This document shows, one piece after another, positions 43,344-50,889 of a stretch of DNA of 64,000 nucleotides; position 1 is the first letter of the stretch, and every line of letters begins with the position of its first letter. The notes under the pieces are model-generated. The model had not been told where the DNA came from. It saw only the letters and a program-made list of their open reading frames with translations, and did not search any database. The stretch covers positions 6,698,001 through 6,762,000 of the forward strand of contig NZ_CP109450.1 in the NCBI RefSeq assembly GCF_041438865.1, in the 5' to 3' direction. A program made the translations under genes and the position numbers. Origin of the DNA: Streptomyces sp. NBC_01471. GTDB taxonomy: Bacteria > Actinomycetota > Actinomycetes > Streptomycetales > Streptomycetaceae.

Positions 43344-44300
43344 GTGAGCGCATCCGCCCGGATACGTGTGCTCGGAGCCGCAGCCGCACGCGCCGCCCAC
43401 CCACCGCACGCACCGTGCCCCGACTGCGGGCGTGACGCCACCGTCCTCACCGACCGCCCGGACGGCGCCGTCGTCCGGCACGGCACCGTCGTGGCCAAGG
43501 CGCACGCCGCCGACACGGACCCGGCAGCCCTCGCGGTGCGGGTGGCGGTCGCCGCGCACCCCCTCCTGGCCGGCATCCTGCTGCCACCGCTCACCGGACC
43601 GGCCGGCGGGGCGGCCGGAACTGTCACCGTGTGGCCCCGCGGTGCCCCCGTCGACCCGGAGGCCCCCGACGCGGCGCCCTGGGAGGAGGCGGCCACCCTG
43701 CTCGCCCGGCTGCACTCGGTCCCGCCCGCCGCTCTGCCCGGTCCGCTGCCCCCGATGCGGGGCCCGGCCAAGGCGGCCCGCGCCCTCGCCCGGATGCGGC
43801 GGGCCGGCCCCGGGCCGGTGGCGGAGCCCGTACTCGGCGCCTGGCACAGCCTGCCCGGCTGGGCCCGCGACGAGGCGCCCGCACCACGGGGCTCCTTCCT
43901 CTGCCACGGTGATCTGCACCTCGGGCAGCTCGTCCGGCACCCCGCGGACGGCGGGCCCTGGCAGTTGATCGACGTGGACGACCTCGGCCGGGGAGACCCC
44001 GCATGGGACCTGGCCCGCCCCGCGGCCTGGTACGCGGCCGGGCTGCTGGCGCCCGACGTCTGGGCCCGCTTCCTCGCCGCGTACCGGACGGCGGGCGGCC
44101 CGGCCGTGTGCCGGGCGGGCGACCCCTGGCCCGAACTGGACGTCCCCGCAAGGGCGCTGACCGTTCAGGCCGCCGCACTCGCGCTGGCCAAGTCGGCCGT
44201 CGCGAACAGACCGCTCGACGGGGCCGAGCGGATGATGCTCGATTCGTGTGCCCGAATCGCGGGTGTCCCGGCGGAGTTGGCACACGGAGCGGCATCGTAG
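43344..44300 (+). CDS. aminoglycoside phosphotransferase-family protein
   Basis: A 318-residue protein of the APH/choline-kinase-like family. The catalytic (Brenner) motif is FLCHGDLHLGQLVRH and the metal motif is IDVDDLGRGDPAWDLARP. The N-terminal lobe contains CPDCGRD and VVAKAHAADTD, where the Lys would bind ATP. Most such Streptomyces proteins have unknown small-molecule substrates and are not resistance genes. The GTG at 43344 follows GGGGAG. It is followed by a zf-TFIIB protein gene after 39 nt. Confidence 0.85.
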   Translation: MSASARIRVLGAAAARAAHPPHAPCPDCGRDATVLTDRPDGAVVRHGTVVAKAHAADTDPAALAVRVAVAAHPLLAGILLPPLTGPAGGAAGTVTVWPRGAPVDPEAPDAAPWEEAATLLARLHSVPPAALPGPLPPMRGPAKAARALARMRRAGPGPVAEPVLGAWHSLPGWARDEAPAPRGSFLCHGDLHLGQLVRHPADGGPWQLIDVDDLGRGDPAWDLARPAAWYAAGLLAPDVWARFLAAYRTAGGPAVCRAGDPWPELDVPARALTVQAAALALAKSAVANRPLDGAERMMLDSCARIAGVPAELAHGAAS

Positions 44301-44339
44301 GGTGAGCCGTCCTGATCCGAACGGCGAGGAGTTGAACCG

Positions 44340-44636
44340 ATGCAGTGTCCCAAGTGCCATGCCCCGATGCACACGTACAACCGCAATGGCGTCCAGATCG
44401 AGCAGTGCAGCGGCTGCCGGGGGATATTCCTCGACTACGGGGAGCTGGAATCGCTGACCCGTCTTGAATCCCAGTGGGGCCAGCAGCCGCCGCCGCAGCA
44501 GGCCTATCCGGCCCCGCCGCAGGCGCCGGTCTGGGGCGCCCCGCAGCAGCACGGCGGCGGTCACTACGGCGGTCATCAGGGCGGCCACCACGGCCACCAC
44601 AACAGGGGCTTCGGCCACATGCTCTTCTCCTCCTGA
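44340..44636 (+). CDS. zf-TFIIB domain protein with His/Gly-rich tail
   Basis: A 98-residue protein with a four-cysteine zinc ribbon at residues 1-36 (QCPKCHAPM and EQCSGCRGIFLDYGELE), the pattern of the zf-TFIIB family of small uncharacterised bacterial proteins. The middle is Gln/Pro-rich. The last 28 residues hold eight histidines among glycines (HGGGHYGGHQGGHHGHHN), which could bind metal ions. The function is unknown. The ATG at 44340 is preceded by GAGGAG. A strong terminator follows. Confidence 0.85.
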   Translation: MQCPKCHAPMHTYNRNGVQIEQCSGCRGIFLDYGELESLTRLESQWGQQPPPQQAYPAPPQAPVWGAPQQHGGGHYGGHQGGHHGHHNRGFGHMLFSS

Positions 44637-44666
44637 CCACGGGGGACAGGAGCCGGGCACAACAGA

Positions 44667-44700
44667 GGAACCCCCGGCCGTGGAGACGGCCGGGGGTTCC
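44667..44700 (+). terminator. terminator after the zf-TFIIB gene
   Basis: A perfect 15-bp stem (44667-44681 with 44686-44700) and a 4-nt loop separate this gene from the convergent tRNA cluster. Confidence 0.85.
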
Positions 44701-44708
44701 TGTTCCGG

Positions 44709-44780
44709 TGCGCGATACTGGGATTGAACCAGTGACCTCTTCCGTGTCAGGGAAGCGCTCTCCCGCTGAGCTAATCGCGC
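44709..44780 (-). tRNA. tRNA-Val(GAC), copy 1
   Basis: A 72-nt cloverleaf: acceptor GCGCGAT/ATCGCGC, D-arm TAGCTCAGCGGGAGAGC, anticodon loop CTGACAC with anticodon GAC, T-arm GGTTCAATCC. CCA is not encoded. It is the last gene of a five-tRNA minus-strand cluster (Gly-Cys-Val-Val-Val). Confidence 0.95.
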
Positions 44781-44840
44781 GGGGCCTGCTGATGCTGCTC
44801 GCACCACGGATGATCCCGGGTGCGGTAGGACGTTACTGCG

Positions 44841-44912
44841 TGCGCGATACTGGGATTGAACCAGTGACCTCTTCCGTGTCAGGGAAGCGCTCTCCCGCTG
44901 AGCTAATCGCGC
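44841..44912 (-). tRNA. tRNA-Val(GAC), copy 2
   Basis: Identical in sequence to copy 1 (acceptor GCGCGAT/ATCGCGC, anticodon GAC). Separated from it by 60 nt. Confidence 0.95.
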
Positions 44913-44944
44913 GGGACGGAAACCCGGCCGAAGCAAGGATCCAG

Positions 44945-45016
44945 TGGACGATACTGGGATTGAACCAGTGACCTCTTCCGTGTCAGGGAAGCGCTCTCCC
45001 GCTGAGCTAATCGTCC
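44945..45016 (-). tRNA. tRNA-Val(GAC), copy 3 with a different acceptor stem
   Basis: The same body and GAC anticodon as copies 1 and 2, but the acceptor stem is GGACGAT/ATCGTCC. The compensated base pairs keep the stem intact. It begins 1 nt after the CCA end of tRNA-Cys. Confidence 0.95.
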
Positions 45017-45017
45017 T

Positions 45018-45091
45018 TGGAGGTGGAGACGGGATTTGAACCCGTGTAGACGGCTTTGCAGGCCGTTGCCTCGCCTCTCGGCCACTCCACC
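45018..45091 (-). tRNA. tRNA-Cys(GCA)
   Basis: Acceptor GGTGGAG/CTCCACC, discriminator U, anticodon loop CTGCAAA (GCA), T-arm GGTTCAAATCC. The 3' CCA is encoded, unlike in the neighbouring tRNAs. Confidence 0.95.
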
Positions 45092-45129
45092 AGGAGTACG
45101 GGGGTTCGGGAAGATCCCCCGGTCCTGCG

Positions 45130-45202
45130 AGCGGACGACCAGGTTCGAACTGGCGACCTCAACCTTGGCAAGGTTGCGCTCTACCAACTGAGCTACGTCC
45201 GC
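45130..45202 (-). tRNA. tRNA-Gly(GCC)
   Basis: Acceptor GCGGACG/CGTCCGC, anticodon stem CAACC/GGTTG with loop TTGCCAA (anticodon GCC), T-arm GTTCGAAC. CCA is not encoded. It is the first gene of the five-tRNA cluster. Confidence 0.95.
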
Positions 45203-45244
45203 TTGTCATTCCCGTGGCGCTTGCGCGCCCCGGCGACATGTTGA

Positions 45245-45272
45245 ACTCTAGCGGATTCCCGGTCCAGCACAA
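45245..45272 (-). promoter_or_regulatory. promoter of the Gly-Cys-Val tRNA cluster
   Basis: On the minus strand TTGTGC (complement of 45267-45272), 16 nt, TAGAGT (complement of 45245-45250) lies about 42 nt before tRNA-Gly. Confidence 0.5.
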
Positions 45273-45348
45273 AAACGCGTTTCCGCAGCGTGCTGCGGTG
45301 CGTTAGCGCCGGAGCGGCTTTCCGGTGGCCCGTCCTAGACTCGCCGGT

Positions 45349-46407
45349 GTGCACCACCTCCCCGCTCTTGCCCGTTTCGGCGGTCGCGTCGCCTGTGACC
45401 TGCGCGATGTCACCAGCGACCCGGCCGCCCTGGACTCCACCGGCTTCTGGGCGGTCGCCGCGAACTTCGAGGGCGGCCTCGTCTGCGCCCGCTTCGGAGA
45501 CGTACGTACGGAGCCGGGGCCCGCGGCCGTCCCGGGCCGGTGGCAGGGGCCCGCGGCCGGTGACTGGACGTCCTCGCTCGACCACGACGCGTACACGGCG
45601 GGGGTCCGTCACATCCGTGCGGAGATCGCGGCGGGCGAGGTGTACCAGGCCAATCTCTGCCGGGTGCTCACCGCGCCGCTGCCCGATCCCGCCGGCGCCG
45701 ACATCGATGCCCTGACCGCCCTGCTGGCCCGGGGCAACCCGGCGCCGTACGCCGGGACGATCCGGCTGCCCGCGCACGGGGTGGAGATCGCCACCGCGTC
45801 CCCCGAGCTCTATCTGCGCCGCTCGGGACGGACCGTCGAGTCCGGCCCGATCAAGGGGACGGGACGGACCGCCGCCGACCTCCTGGAGAAGGACCACGCG
45901 GAGAACGTGATGATCGTGGACCTCGTCCGCAACGATCTCGGCCGGGTCTGCGCCACCGGCTCGGTCGGCGTGCCGCGGCTCTGCGCGGTCGAGCAGCATC
46001 CCGGCCTCGTTCATCTCGTCTCCACGGTGCGCGGGGAACTGGCCGGGGAGACCGGCTGGAGCCGCCTCCTCGACGGCACCTTCCCGCCGGGCTCGGTGAC
46101 CGGGGCGCCCAAGTCGAGCGCGCTGCGCATCATCGACGCACTGGAGACCGCGCCGCGCGGCCCGTACTGCGGGGGCATCGGCTGGGTCGACGCCGACCGC
46201 GGGACGGCCGAGCTGGCCGTCGGGATCCGGACGTTCTGGATCGACCGCACCGGTGCCCCCGGCGCGGTGCTGCGCTTCGGCACCGGCGCCGGGATCACCT
46301 GGGGCTCGGACCCGGAGCGCGAGTGGGACGAGACGGAACTGAAGGCCGGCCGGCTGCTCGCGATAGCGTCCGGGACAAACGAGACAATAGGAAGGACCAC
46401 TCCATGA
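45349..46407 (+). CDS. pabB: aminodeoxychorismate synthase component I-like (chorismate-binding) protein
   Basis: PabB uses chorismate and ammonia from a glutaminase to form 4-amino-4-deoxychorismate for folate. The 352-residue protein has the chorismate-enzyme motifs GEVYQANLCRVLT, SGPIKGTGRTAADLLEKDH, NVMIVDLVRNDLGRVC and GSVTGAPKSSALRIIDALE. It lacks much of the N-terminal domain of full-length PabB/TrpE. The GTG at 45349 lies 7 nt after TAGACT, predicting a leaderless mRNA. It overlaps an aminotransferase IV gene (pabC-like) by 4 nt, which supports the p-aminobenzoate role over anthranilate. Confidence 0.87.
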   Translation: MHHLPALARFGGRVACDLRDVTSDPAALDSTGFWAVAANFEGGLVCARFGDVRTEPGPAAVPGRWQGPAAGDWTSSLDHDAYTAGVRHIRAEIAAGEVYQANLCRVLTAPLPDPAGADIDALTALLARGNPAPYAGTIRLPAHGVEIATASPELYLRRSGRTVESGPIKGTGRTAADLLEKDHAENVMIVDLVRNDLGRVCATGSVGVPRLCAVEQHPGLVHLVSTVRGELAGETGWSRLLDGTFPPGSVTGAPKSSALRIIDALETAPRGPYCGGIGWVDADRGTAELAVGIRTFWIDRTGAPGAVLRFGTGAGITWGSDPEREWDETELKAGRLLAIASGTNETIGRTTP

Positions 46408-47225
46408 AGATCTGGGTCAACGGCGGGCTGCGGGAAGCGGATTCCGCGCTGGTCTCGGTCCTCGACCACGGGCTGACCGTGGGCGACGGTGTCTTCGAGA
46501 CGGTCAAGGCGACCGGGGGCCGTGCCTTCGCGCTCACCCGGCACTTGGACCGGCTGACCCGCTCGGCCCGCGGACTCGGCCTGCCCGATCCCGATCTCGA
46601 CGAGGTGCGCCGCGCCTGTGCGGCCGTGCTCGACGCCAACCCGACGCCGCTGGGCCGGCTGCGGATCACCTACACCGGCGGGCTCTCTCCGCTCGGCTCC
46701 GACCGCGGCGACGCGGGCCCCACCCTGGTCGTCGCACTCGGCGAGTCGAAGCGCCGCCCCGACACCACCGCAGCGGTCACCGTCCCGTGGACGCGCAACG
46801 AACGCAGCGCGCTGGCCGGGCTGAAGACGACCTCGTACGCGGAGAACGTCGTGGCACTCGCACGGGCCCGTGAACAGGGCGCCACCGAGGCACTGTTCGC
46901 CAATACCACGGGCGCCCTCTGCGAGGGCACCGGCTCCAACGTCTTCGTCGTGGTGGACGGTGAACTGCACACCCCGCCGCTCTCCTCCGGCTGCCTGGCC
47001 GGCATCACCCGGGCACTGGCCGTCGAGTGGACCGGCGCCCGGGAGACCGAGCTGCCGCTCGACGTCCTGGAGCGGGCCGAGGAGATCTTCCTGACGTCGA
47101 CGCTCCGTGACGTACAGGCCGTCCACCGGGTCGACGGACGCCAACTGGCCGACGCGCCGGGCCCGGTGACCGCCAAGGCCATGCGGATCTGGGACGAGCG
47201 CGCGGCGGAGCGGCTGGACCCCTGA
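46404..47225 (+). CDS. pabC: aminodeoxychorismate lyase-like aminotransferase class IV
   Basis: A 273-residue fold-type IV PLP enzyme. Its neighbour PabB makes its likely substrate, 4-amino-4-deoxychorismate, which PabC converts to p-aminobenzoate and pyruvate. Motifs are SVLDHGLTVGDGVFETVKA, LKTTSYAENVVALARAREQG with the PLP lysine in LKTTSY, and GALCEGTGSNVFVV. The ATG overlaps the pabB stop (ATGA) after an AGGAAGG site, so the two are coupled. A D-amino-acid or branched-chain aminotransferase role is less likely given the context. Confidence 0.88.
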   Translation: MKIWVNGGLREADSALVSVLDHGLTVGDGVFETVKATGGRAFALTRHLDRLTRSARGLGLPDPDLDEVRRACAAVLDANPTPLGRLRITYTGGLSPLGSDRGDAGPTLVVALGESKRRPDTTAAVTVPWTRNERSALAGLKTTSYAENVVALARAREQGATEALFANTTGALCEGTGSNVFVVVDGELHTPPLSSGCLAGITRALAVEWTGARETELPLDVLERAEEIFLTSTLRDVQAVHRVDGRQLADAPGPVTAKAMRIWDERAAERLDP

Positions 47226-47295
47226 GCCGCAGACCCGGCCGCACATCCCGGCAACGCGGATGACGCGGGGCCGCAGGAGGGGTACAACTCCCCTG

Positions 47296-48135
47296 ATGAC
47301 CACCACCCTGCGGCCGACCGGGCCGCTTCAGCAGGGCGCCGACGGCGCCAAGGCACGCTCTTACGAGGTCTGTGTGAACGGCCGCCCGGTGGGCGCGGTC
47401 GATCTCCGTACCGACACCGCGTTCGGGCCCACCTGCGGCGTGATCGCGGGACTGCGGATCGACGAGCCCGACCGGGGACGCGGCCGGGGCACCGTGGCCG
47501 CGCTCGCCGCCGAGGAGGTGCTGCGCGGCTGGGGCTGCGACCGGGCCCAGGTCGGCATACCGGCCGATGCCACGGCCGCGCTGCGGATGGGCGCCACGCT
47601 CGGCTACACCCCGCACAACAGCCACCTGTTGAAGGAGTTGCCCGGGCAGCCGCCGGAACTGCCCTCCGGGGTGGAGGGCCGCCGGATGCGCGAGGAAGAG
47701 TTCCCGGCCTGGGAGGCCGAGTCCGTCGCGGGTTACGCGCAGACCTGGATCGACCGGGGCATGCCGGAGGCCCGGGCGCGCGCCAAGTCCGAGGCCGACC
47801 ATCGCGACAGCCTTCCCGACGGCCTGGCGACCCCCGGCGCCGCCATCGACGTCCTGGTCGAGGACGGGCAGGTGGTCGGGTACGTCTGGGTCTCCGAGAC
47901 CGAACTGGACCCCGGCCGCCGCGGCGCCTACGTCTACGACGTCGAGGTCGTGGAGGAACACCGGGGCCGCGGCCACGGCCGTTCGCTGATGCTGCTCGCC
48001 GAGCGCGAGGCGCTGGCGGCCGGGGCGCGGCTGATCAAGCTGAACGTGGTCGCGGCCAACACCCCGGCGGTCCGGCTCTACGCGTCACTCGGCTACCGGG
48101 AGGTCGATCGCTTCTGCGGGAAGCGGCTGCTCTGA
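47296..48135 (+). CDS. GNAT family N-acetyltransferase (two GNAT-like halves)
   Basis: A 279-residue protein. The C-terminal half has the clear acetyl-CoA motif DVEVVEEHRGRGHGRSLMLLAE and AANTPAVRLYASLGYREVD. The N-terminal half has a second, weaker GNAT-like pattern (GLRIDEPDRGRGRGTVAALAAEE), so it may be a duplicated fold. TACAAC lies 7 nt before the ATG at 47296, suggesting a leaderless transcript; an AGGAGG further upstream is too far away. The substrate is unknown. Confidence 0.85.
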   Translation: MTTTLRPTGPLQQGADGAKARSYEVCVNGRPVGAVDLRTDTAFGPTCGVIAGLRIDEPDRGRGRGTVAALAAEEVLRGWGCDRAQVGIPADATAALRMGATLGYTPHNSHLLKELPGQPPELPSGVEGRRMREEEFPAWEAESVAGYAQTWIDRGMPEARARAKSEADHRDSLPDGLATPGAAIDVLVEDGQVVGYVWVSETELDPGRRGAYVYDVEVVEEHRGRGHGRSLMLLAEREALAAGARLIKLNVVAANTPAVRLYASLGYREVDRFCGKRLL

Positions 48136-48164
48136 GGCTCTCAGGGGGCGCCCGGCCGGGGGCC

Positions 48165-48680
48165 TCAGCCTTCGGCGGCGAGCAGCCGGTCGGCGATCTC
48201 CTCGATCCGCTCGCGCAGACCGTCCTGGCTCCTGCCGCCGTCCAGCAGTTCGCCGCCGATGACATAGGTGGGGGTGCCGGTCACGCCGATGGCCTTGCCC
48301 TCGGCCTGGTCCGCGTCGACGGTCAGCATGTGGCGGCCGTCGATCAGTACGGTGTCGAACTCGTCCGTGTCCAGGCCGAGTTCCCCGGCGGCCTCCAGCA
48401 GCACCGGCTCGCCCCGGGAGGCCAGCTCCCCGGTGCGGGCGAGCACGGCCTCCGTGTACGGCCAGCCCTGCCCCTGCTCGAAGGCCTCCTCAGCCGCCTG
48501 GGCCGCCGCGTAGGCGTGCTTGTGCTTCTCCAGGGGGAAGTGGCGCAGCCGCAGGTCGAGACGGTCGCCGTAGCGGGCGCGCAGCGCGCGGACGTCGTCC
48601 AGGGCGCTGTGGCAGTCGGGGCACTGGAGCTCGCACCAGACGTCCAGGACGACGCGGGGGGAGGCGGGGGAGTCACTCAT
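48165..48680 (-). CDS. DsbA/FrnE-like thioredoxin-fold oxidoreductase
   Basis: A 171-residue cytoplasmic protein of the DsbA family with the redox motif CPDC in VWCELQCPDCHSALDD near residue 22, the helical insertion found in FrnE-like members, and the cis-proline segment IGVTGTPTYVIGGELL. It has no signal peptide, so it probably acts inside the cell on thiols or as an isomerase. The ATG at 48680 lies close to, and is divergent from, the membrane-protein gene at 48835. Confidence 0.88.
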   Translation of the reverse strand: MSDSPASPRVVLDVWCELQCPDCHSALDDVRALRARYGDRLDLRLRHFPLEKHKHAYAAAQAAEEAFEQGQGWPYTEAVLARTGELASRGEPVLLEAAGELGLDTDEFDTVLIDGRHMLTVDADQAEGKAIGVTGTPTYVIGGELLDGGRSQDGLRERIEEIADRLLAAEG

Positions 48681-48834
48681 GGCGCCAGTCTTCCAGCCGT
48701 ACGCGGTGCGGCCCAACCGGGACCTGAGGAGGATCGGCCCCGGATATGTCCCTGAGGTCGGACCGGGGCGTGGCCTCCGCACCCCACTCCGGTGCAGGAT
48801 GGAGGGAAGCGAACCCATGGCTGGAGGAGACCGG

Positions 48835-49323
48835 ATGATTGCCGAGACCGTCTGTTCCGCGGTGTCCGCGGCAGGGCTGGGCATCGCCGCGATCACGGCG
48901 TACCGCAAGCGATTCCTGTCGGCGACCCGCATTTTCGCGTACTCGCTGGTTCCGGTGGGGCTGGTGCTGACGGGCGTCGTCGGCTGGGTGGCCGACATCG
49001 TGTTCAAGCCGTCGGTCTGGCTCGGCTTCGGGATGCTTGCCGTCGCCTGGCTGCTGTTCGTCACCACCAGGGCTGTCGAGCGCCGCTCCGGCGGCACCCG
49101 CAAGCAGCGGAAGGCGGCTGCCCGGGCGGCCGAGCCCGGCGCGGTGGCCCCCGCGGCCCCCGCCCCGTCGCTGCCGGGCCGTACCGGAGCGCAGCCGCAG
49201 ACCGCCGCGCGGCCCGCACCACAGGCCGGGACAGCCGCACCCAAGACAGCCGCCTCCAGGACCGGTGCACCCACCGAGGACTTCTCCGACATCGAGGAGA
49301 TCCTCAAGAAGCACGGCATCTGA
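48835..49323 (+). CDS. hypothetical membrane protein with conserved acidic tail
   Basis: A 162-residue protein with an N-terminal hydrophobic segment, two membrane helices (IFAYSLVPVGLVLTGVVGWV and VWLGFGMLAVAWLLFVTT), a basic Ala/Pro-rich linker and a short amphipathic end (EDFSDIEEILKKHGI) that looks like a binding motif. The ATG at 48835 follows GGAGGAG; an ATG at 48817 is less well placed. The function is unknown. Confidence 0.78.
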   Translation: MIAETVCSAVSAAGLGIAAITAYRKRFLSATRIFAYSLVPVGLVLTGVVGWVADIVFKPSVWLGFGMLAVAWLLFVTTRAVERRSGGTRKQRKAAARAAEPGAVAPAAPAPSLPGRTGAQPQTAARPAPQAGTAAPKTAASRTGAPTEDFSDIEEILKKHGI

Positions 49324-49371
49324 CCCCGGCGGCCCGGCAGCCGGCCGGGGCCGTCCGGCCCACGGCGCAGC

Positions 49372-50889
49372 TCAGGTCCACCGCGCCCCGCCAGGACCGG
49401 CCGGATCCCCGGGACCCGCCGGAGCCCCGGTGAGCCGCGCCTCCGCCGCCGCCCACGCACTGCCGTCCGGGCCCGGTTCGTATCTGCGCGACGGCTGCGT
49501 AGCGGCGATCAGCGCCCGCATCTCCGACAGCCCTCCGACCAGTCCGTGTGCTCTCGCCTGCACCAGCACATTGCCGAGGGCCGCCGCCTCCGCGGGCCCG
49601 GCGATCACCGGAAGACCCGTGGCATCGGCCGTGAACTGGCACAGCAGGGCGTTGCGCGACCCGCCGCCCACCAGATGGATCCGGGTGATCTCCCGGTCGG
49701 CCAGGGCACTGGCCCGCCGCAGCACCCTGCGGTGGGCCAGTGCCAGGCTCTCCAGGATGCAGCGCACCACCGCGCCCCGGCCCGCCGGACGCGGCTGACC
49801 CGTCCGTGCGCAGAACGCGGCGATCCTGGACGGCATGTCACCGGGGGAGACGAAGACCGGGTCGTCCGGGTCGATCAGCGAAACGAAGGGCCGCGCACCG
49901 GCCGCCTCGTCCAGCAGTCGGCCCAGCCCGGCCGGCTGCCCCGCCCGCTCCCAGGTGCGCAGGGACTCCTCGAGGAGCCACAGCCCCATGATGTTGCGCA
50001 GGAAACGGAAGGTGCCGTCCACCCCGCGCTCATTGGTGAAATTGGCCGCCCGCGCCCGCTCGGTGAGGACCGGGGCGGCCAGCTCAAGCCCGGCCAGTGA
50101 CCAGGTGCCCGCCGAGACATAGGCGAACCCGGGCCCGTCCGCCGGCACGGCGGCGACCGCGGAAGCCGTGTCGTGCGAGGCCACGGTGGTGACAGCGGTG
50201 TCCGCCCGCAGCCCGGTCGAGTCGGCCACCTGCGGGAGCAGTACTCCGGCCGGGTCCCCGGGGGCGCGCAGCGGGGGCAGCAGCGCCGGGTCGATGGAGA
50301 GCCGGGATGTGAGCTCCCGCGACCAGACGCCGGTCCCGGCCTCCAGCAGCCCGGTGGTCGAGGCGTTGGTGAGCTCGGCGCCGACCGATCCGGTCAGCCA
50401 GTACGTCAGCAGATCGGGAATCAGCAGCAGCCGGCGCGCCGCCGCCAGCCGCGCGCCGCCCCGCTCGGCCGCCAGCTGGTACAGCGTGTTGAACGGCAGG
50501 TGCTGGAGCCCGCACGCCCGGTACAGCTCCCGGGCGCCCACGTCCCGTCTGACCTGTTCGGCCACGTCCGCGGTGCGCGGATCGCGGTAGTGGTGGGGGA
50601 GCCCGAGCAGCGCCCCGTCGGCGTCGAGCAGCCCGTAGTCGACCGCCCAGCTGTCGATGCCCACCGAGGCGACGCCGCCCCGGCGGGCCGCCTCCCGCAG
50701 CCCGTCGAGCACCCCCCGGTGGAGCGACGGCAGATCCCAGTGCAGCCCGCCCGGCAGCCGTACCGGCACGTTGGGGAACCGGTGCAGCTCGGTGAGGTCC
50801 AGCCGGCCGGCGCCGCCCCCGGTCTCCACCCGGCCGGCCATCACCCGGCCGCTGGTCGCCCCCAGGTCGGCCGCGGCGAAGACGGTCAC
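49372..50889 (-). CDS. rhaB: rhamnulokinase
   Basis: RhaB phosphorylates L-rhamnulose to rhamnulose-1-phosphate. The 505-residue protein belongs to the FGGY sugar-kinase family: FAAADLGATSGRVMAG starts the first actin-like domain, VGIDSWAVDYGLLD holds the substrate-binding Asp region, and AYVSAGTWSLAGLEL plus IHLVGGGSRNALLCQFTAD form the ATP site. GTG at 50889 overlaps the stop of the aldolase gene by 4 nt. It is the last gene of the rhaI-aldolase-rhaB operon. Confidence 0.93.
   Translation of the reverse strand: MTVFAAADLGATSGRVMAGRVETGGGAGRLDLTELHRFPNVPVRLPGGLHWDLPSLHRGVLDGLREAARRGGVASVGIDSWAVDYGLLDADGALLGLPHHYRDPRTADVAEQVRRDVGARELYRACGLQHLPFNTLYQLAAERGGARLAAARRLLLIPDLLTYWLTGSVGAELTNASTTGLLEAGTGVWSRELTSRLSIDPALLPPLRAPGDPAGVLLPQVADSTGLRADTAVTTVASHDTASAVAAVPADGPGFAYVSAGTWSLAGLELAAPVLTERARAANFTNERGVDGTFRFLRNIMGLWLLEESLRTWERAGQPAGLGRLLDEAAGARPFVSLIDPDDPVFVSPGDMPSRIAAFCARTGQPRPAGRGAVVRCILESLALAHRRVLRRASALADREITRIHLVGGGSRNALLCQFTADATGLPVIAGPAEAAALGNVLVQARAHGLVGGLSEMRALIAATQPSRRYEPGPDGSAWAAAEARLTGAPAGPGDPAGPGGARWT

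Noticed and set aside
44708..45100. Short open frames across the tRNA cluster (repeated peptide on the plus and minus strands)
   Set aside because: They are translations of the repeated tRNA genes.
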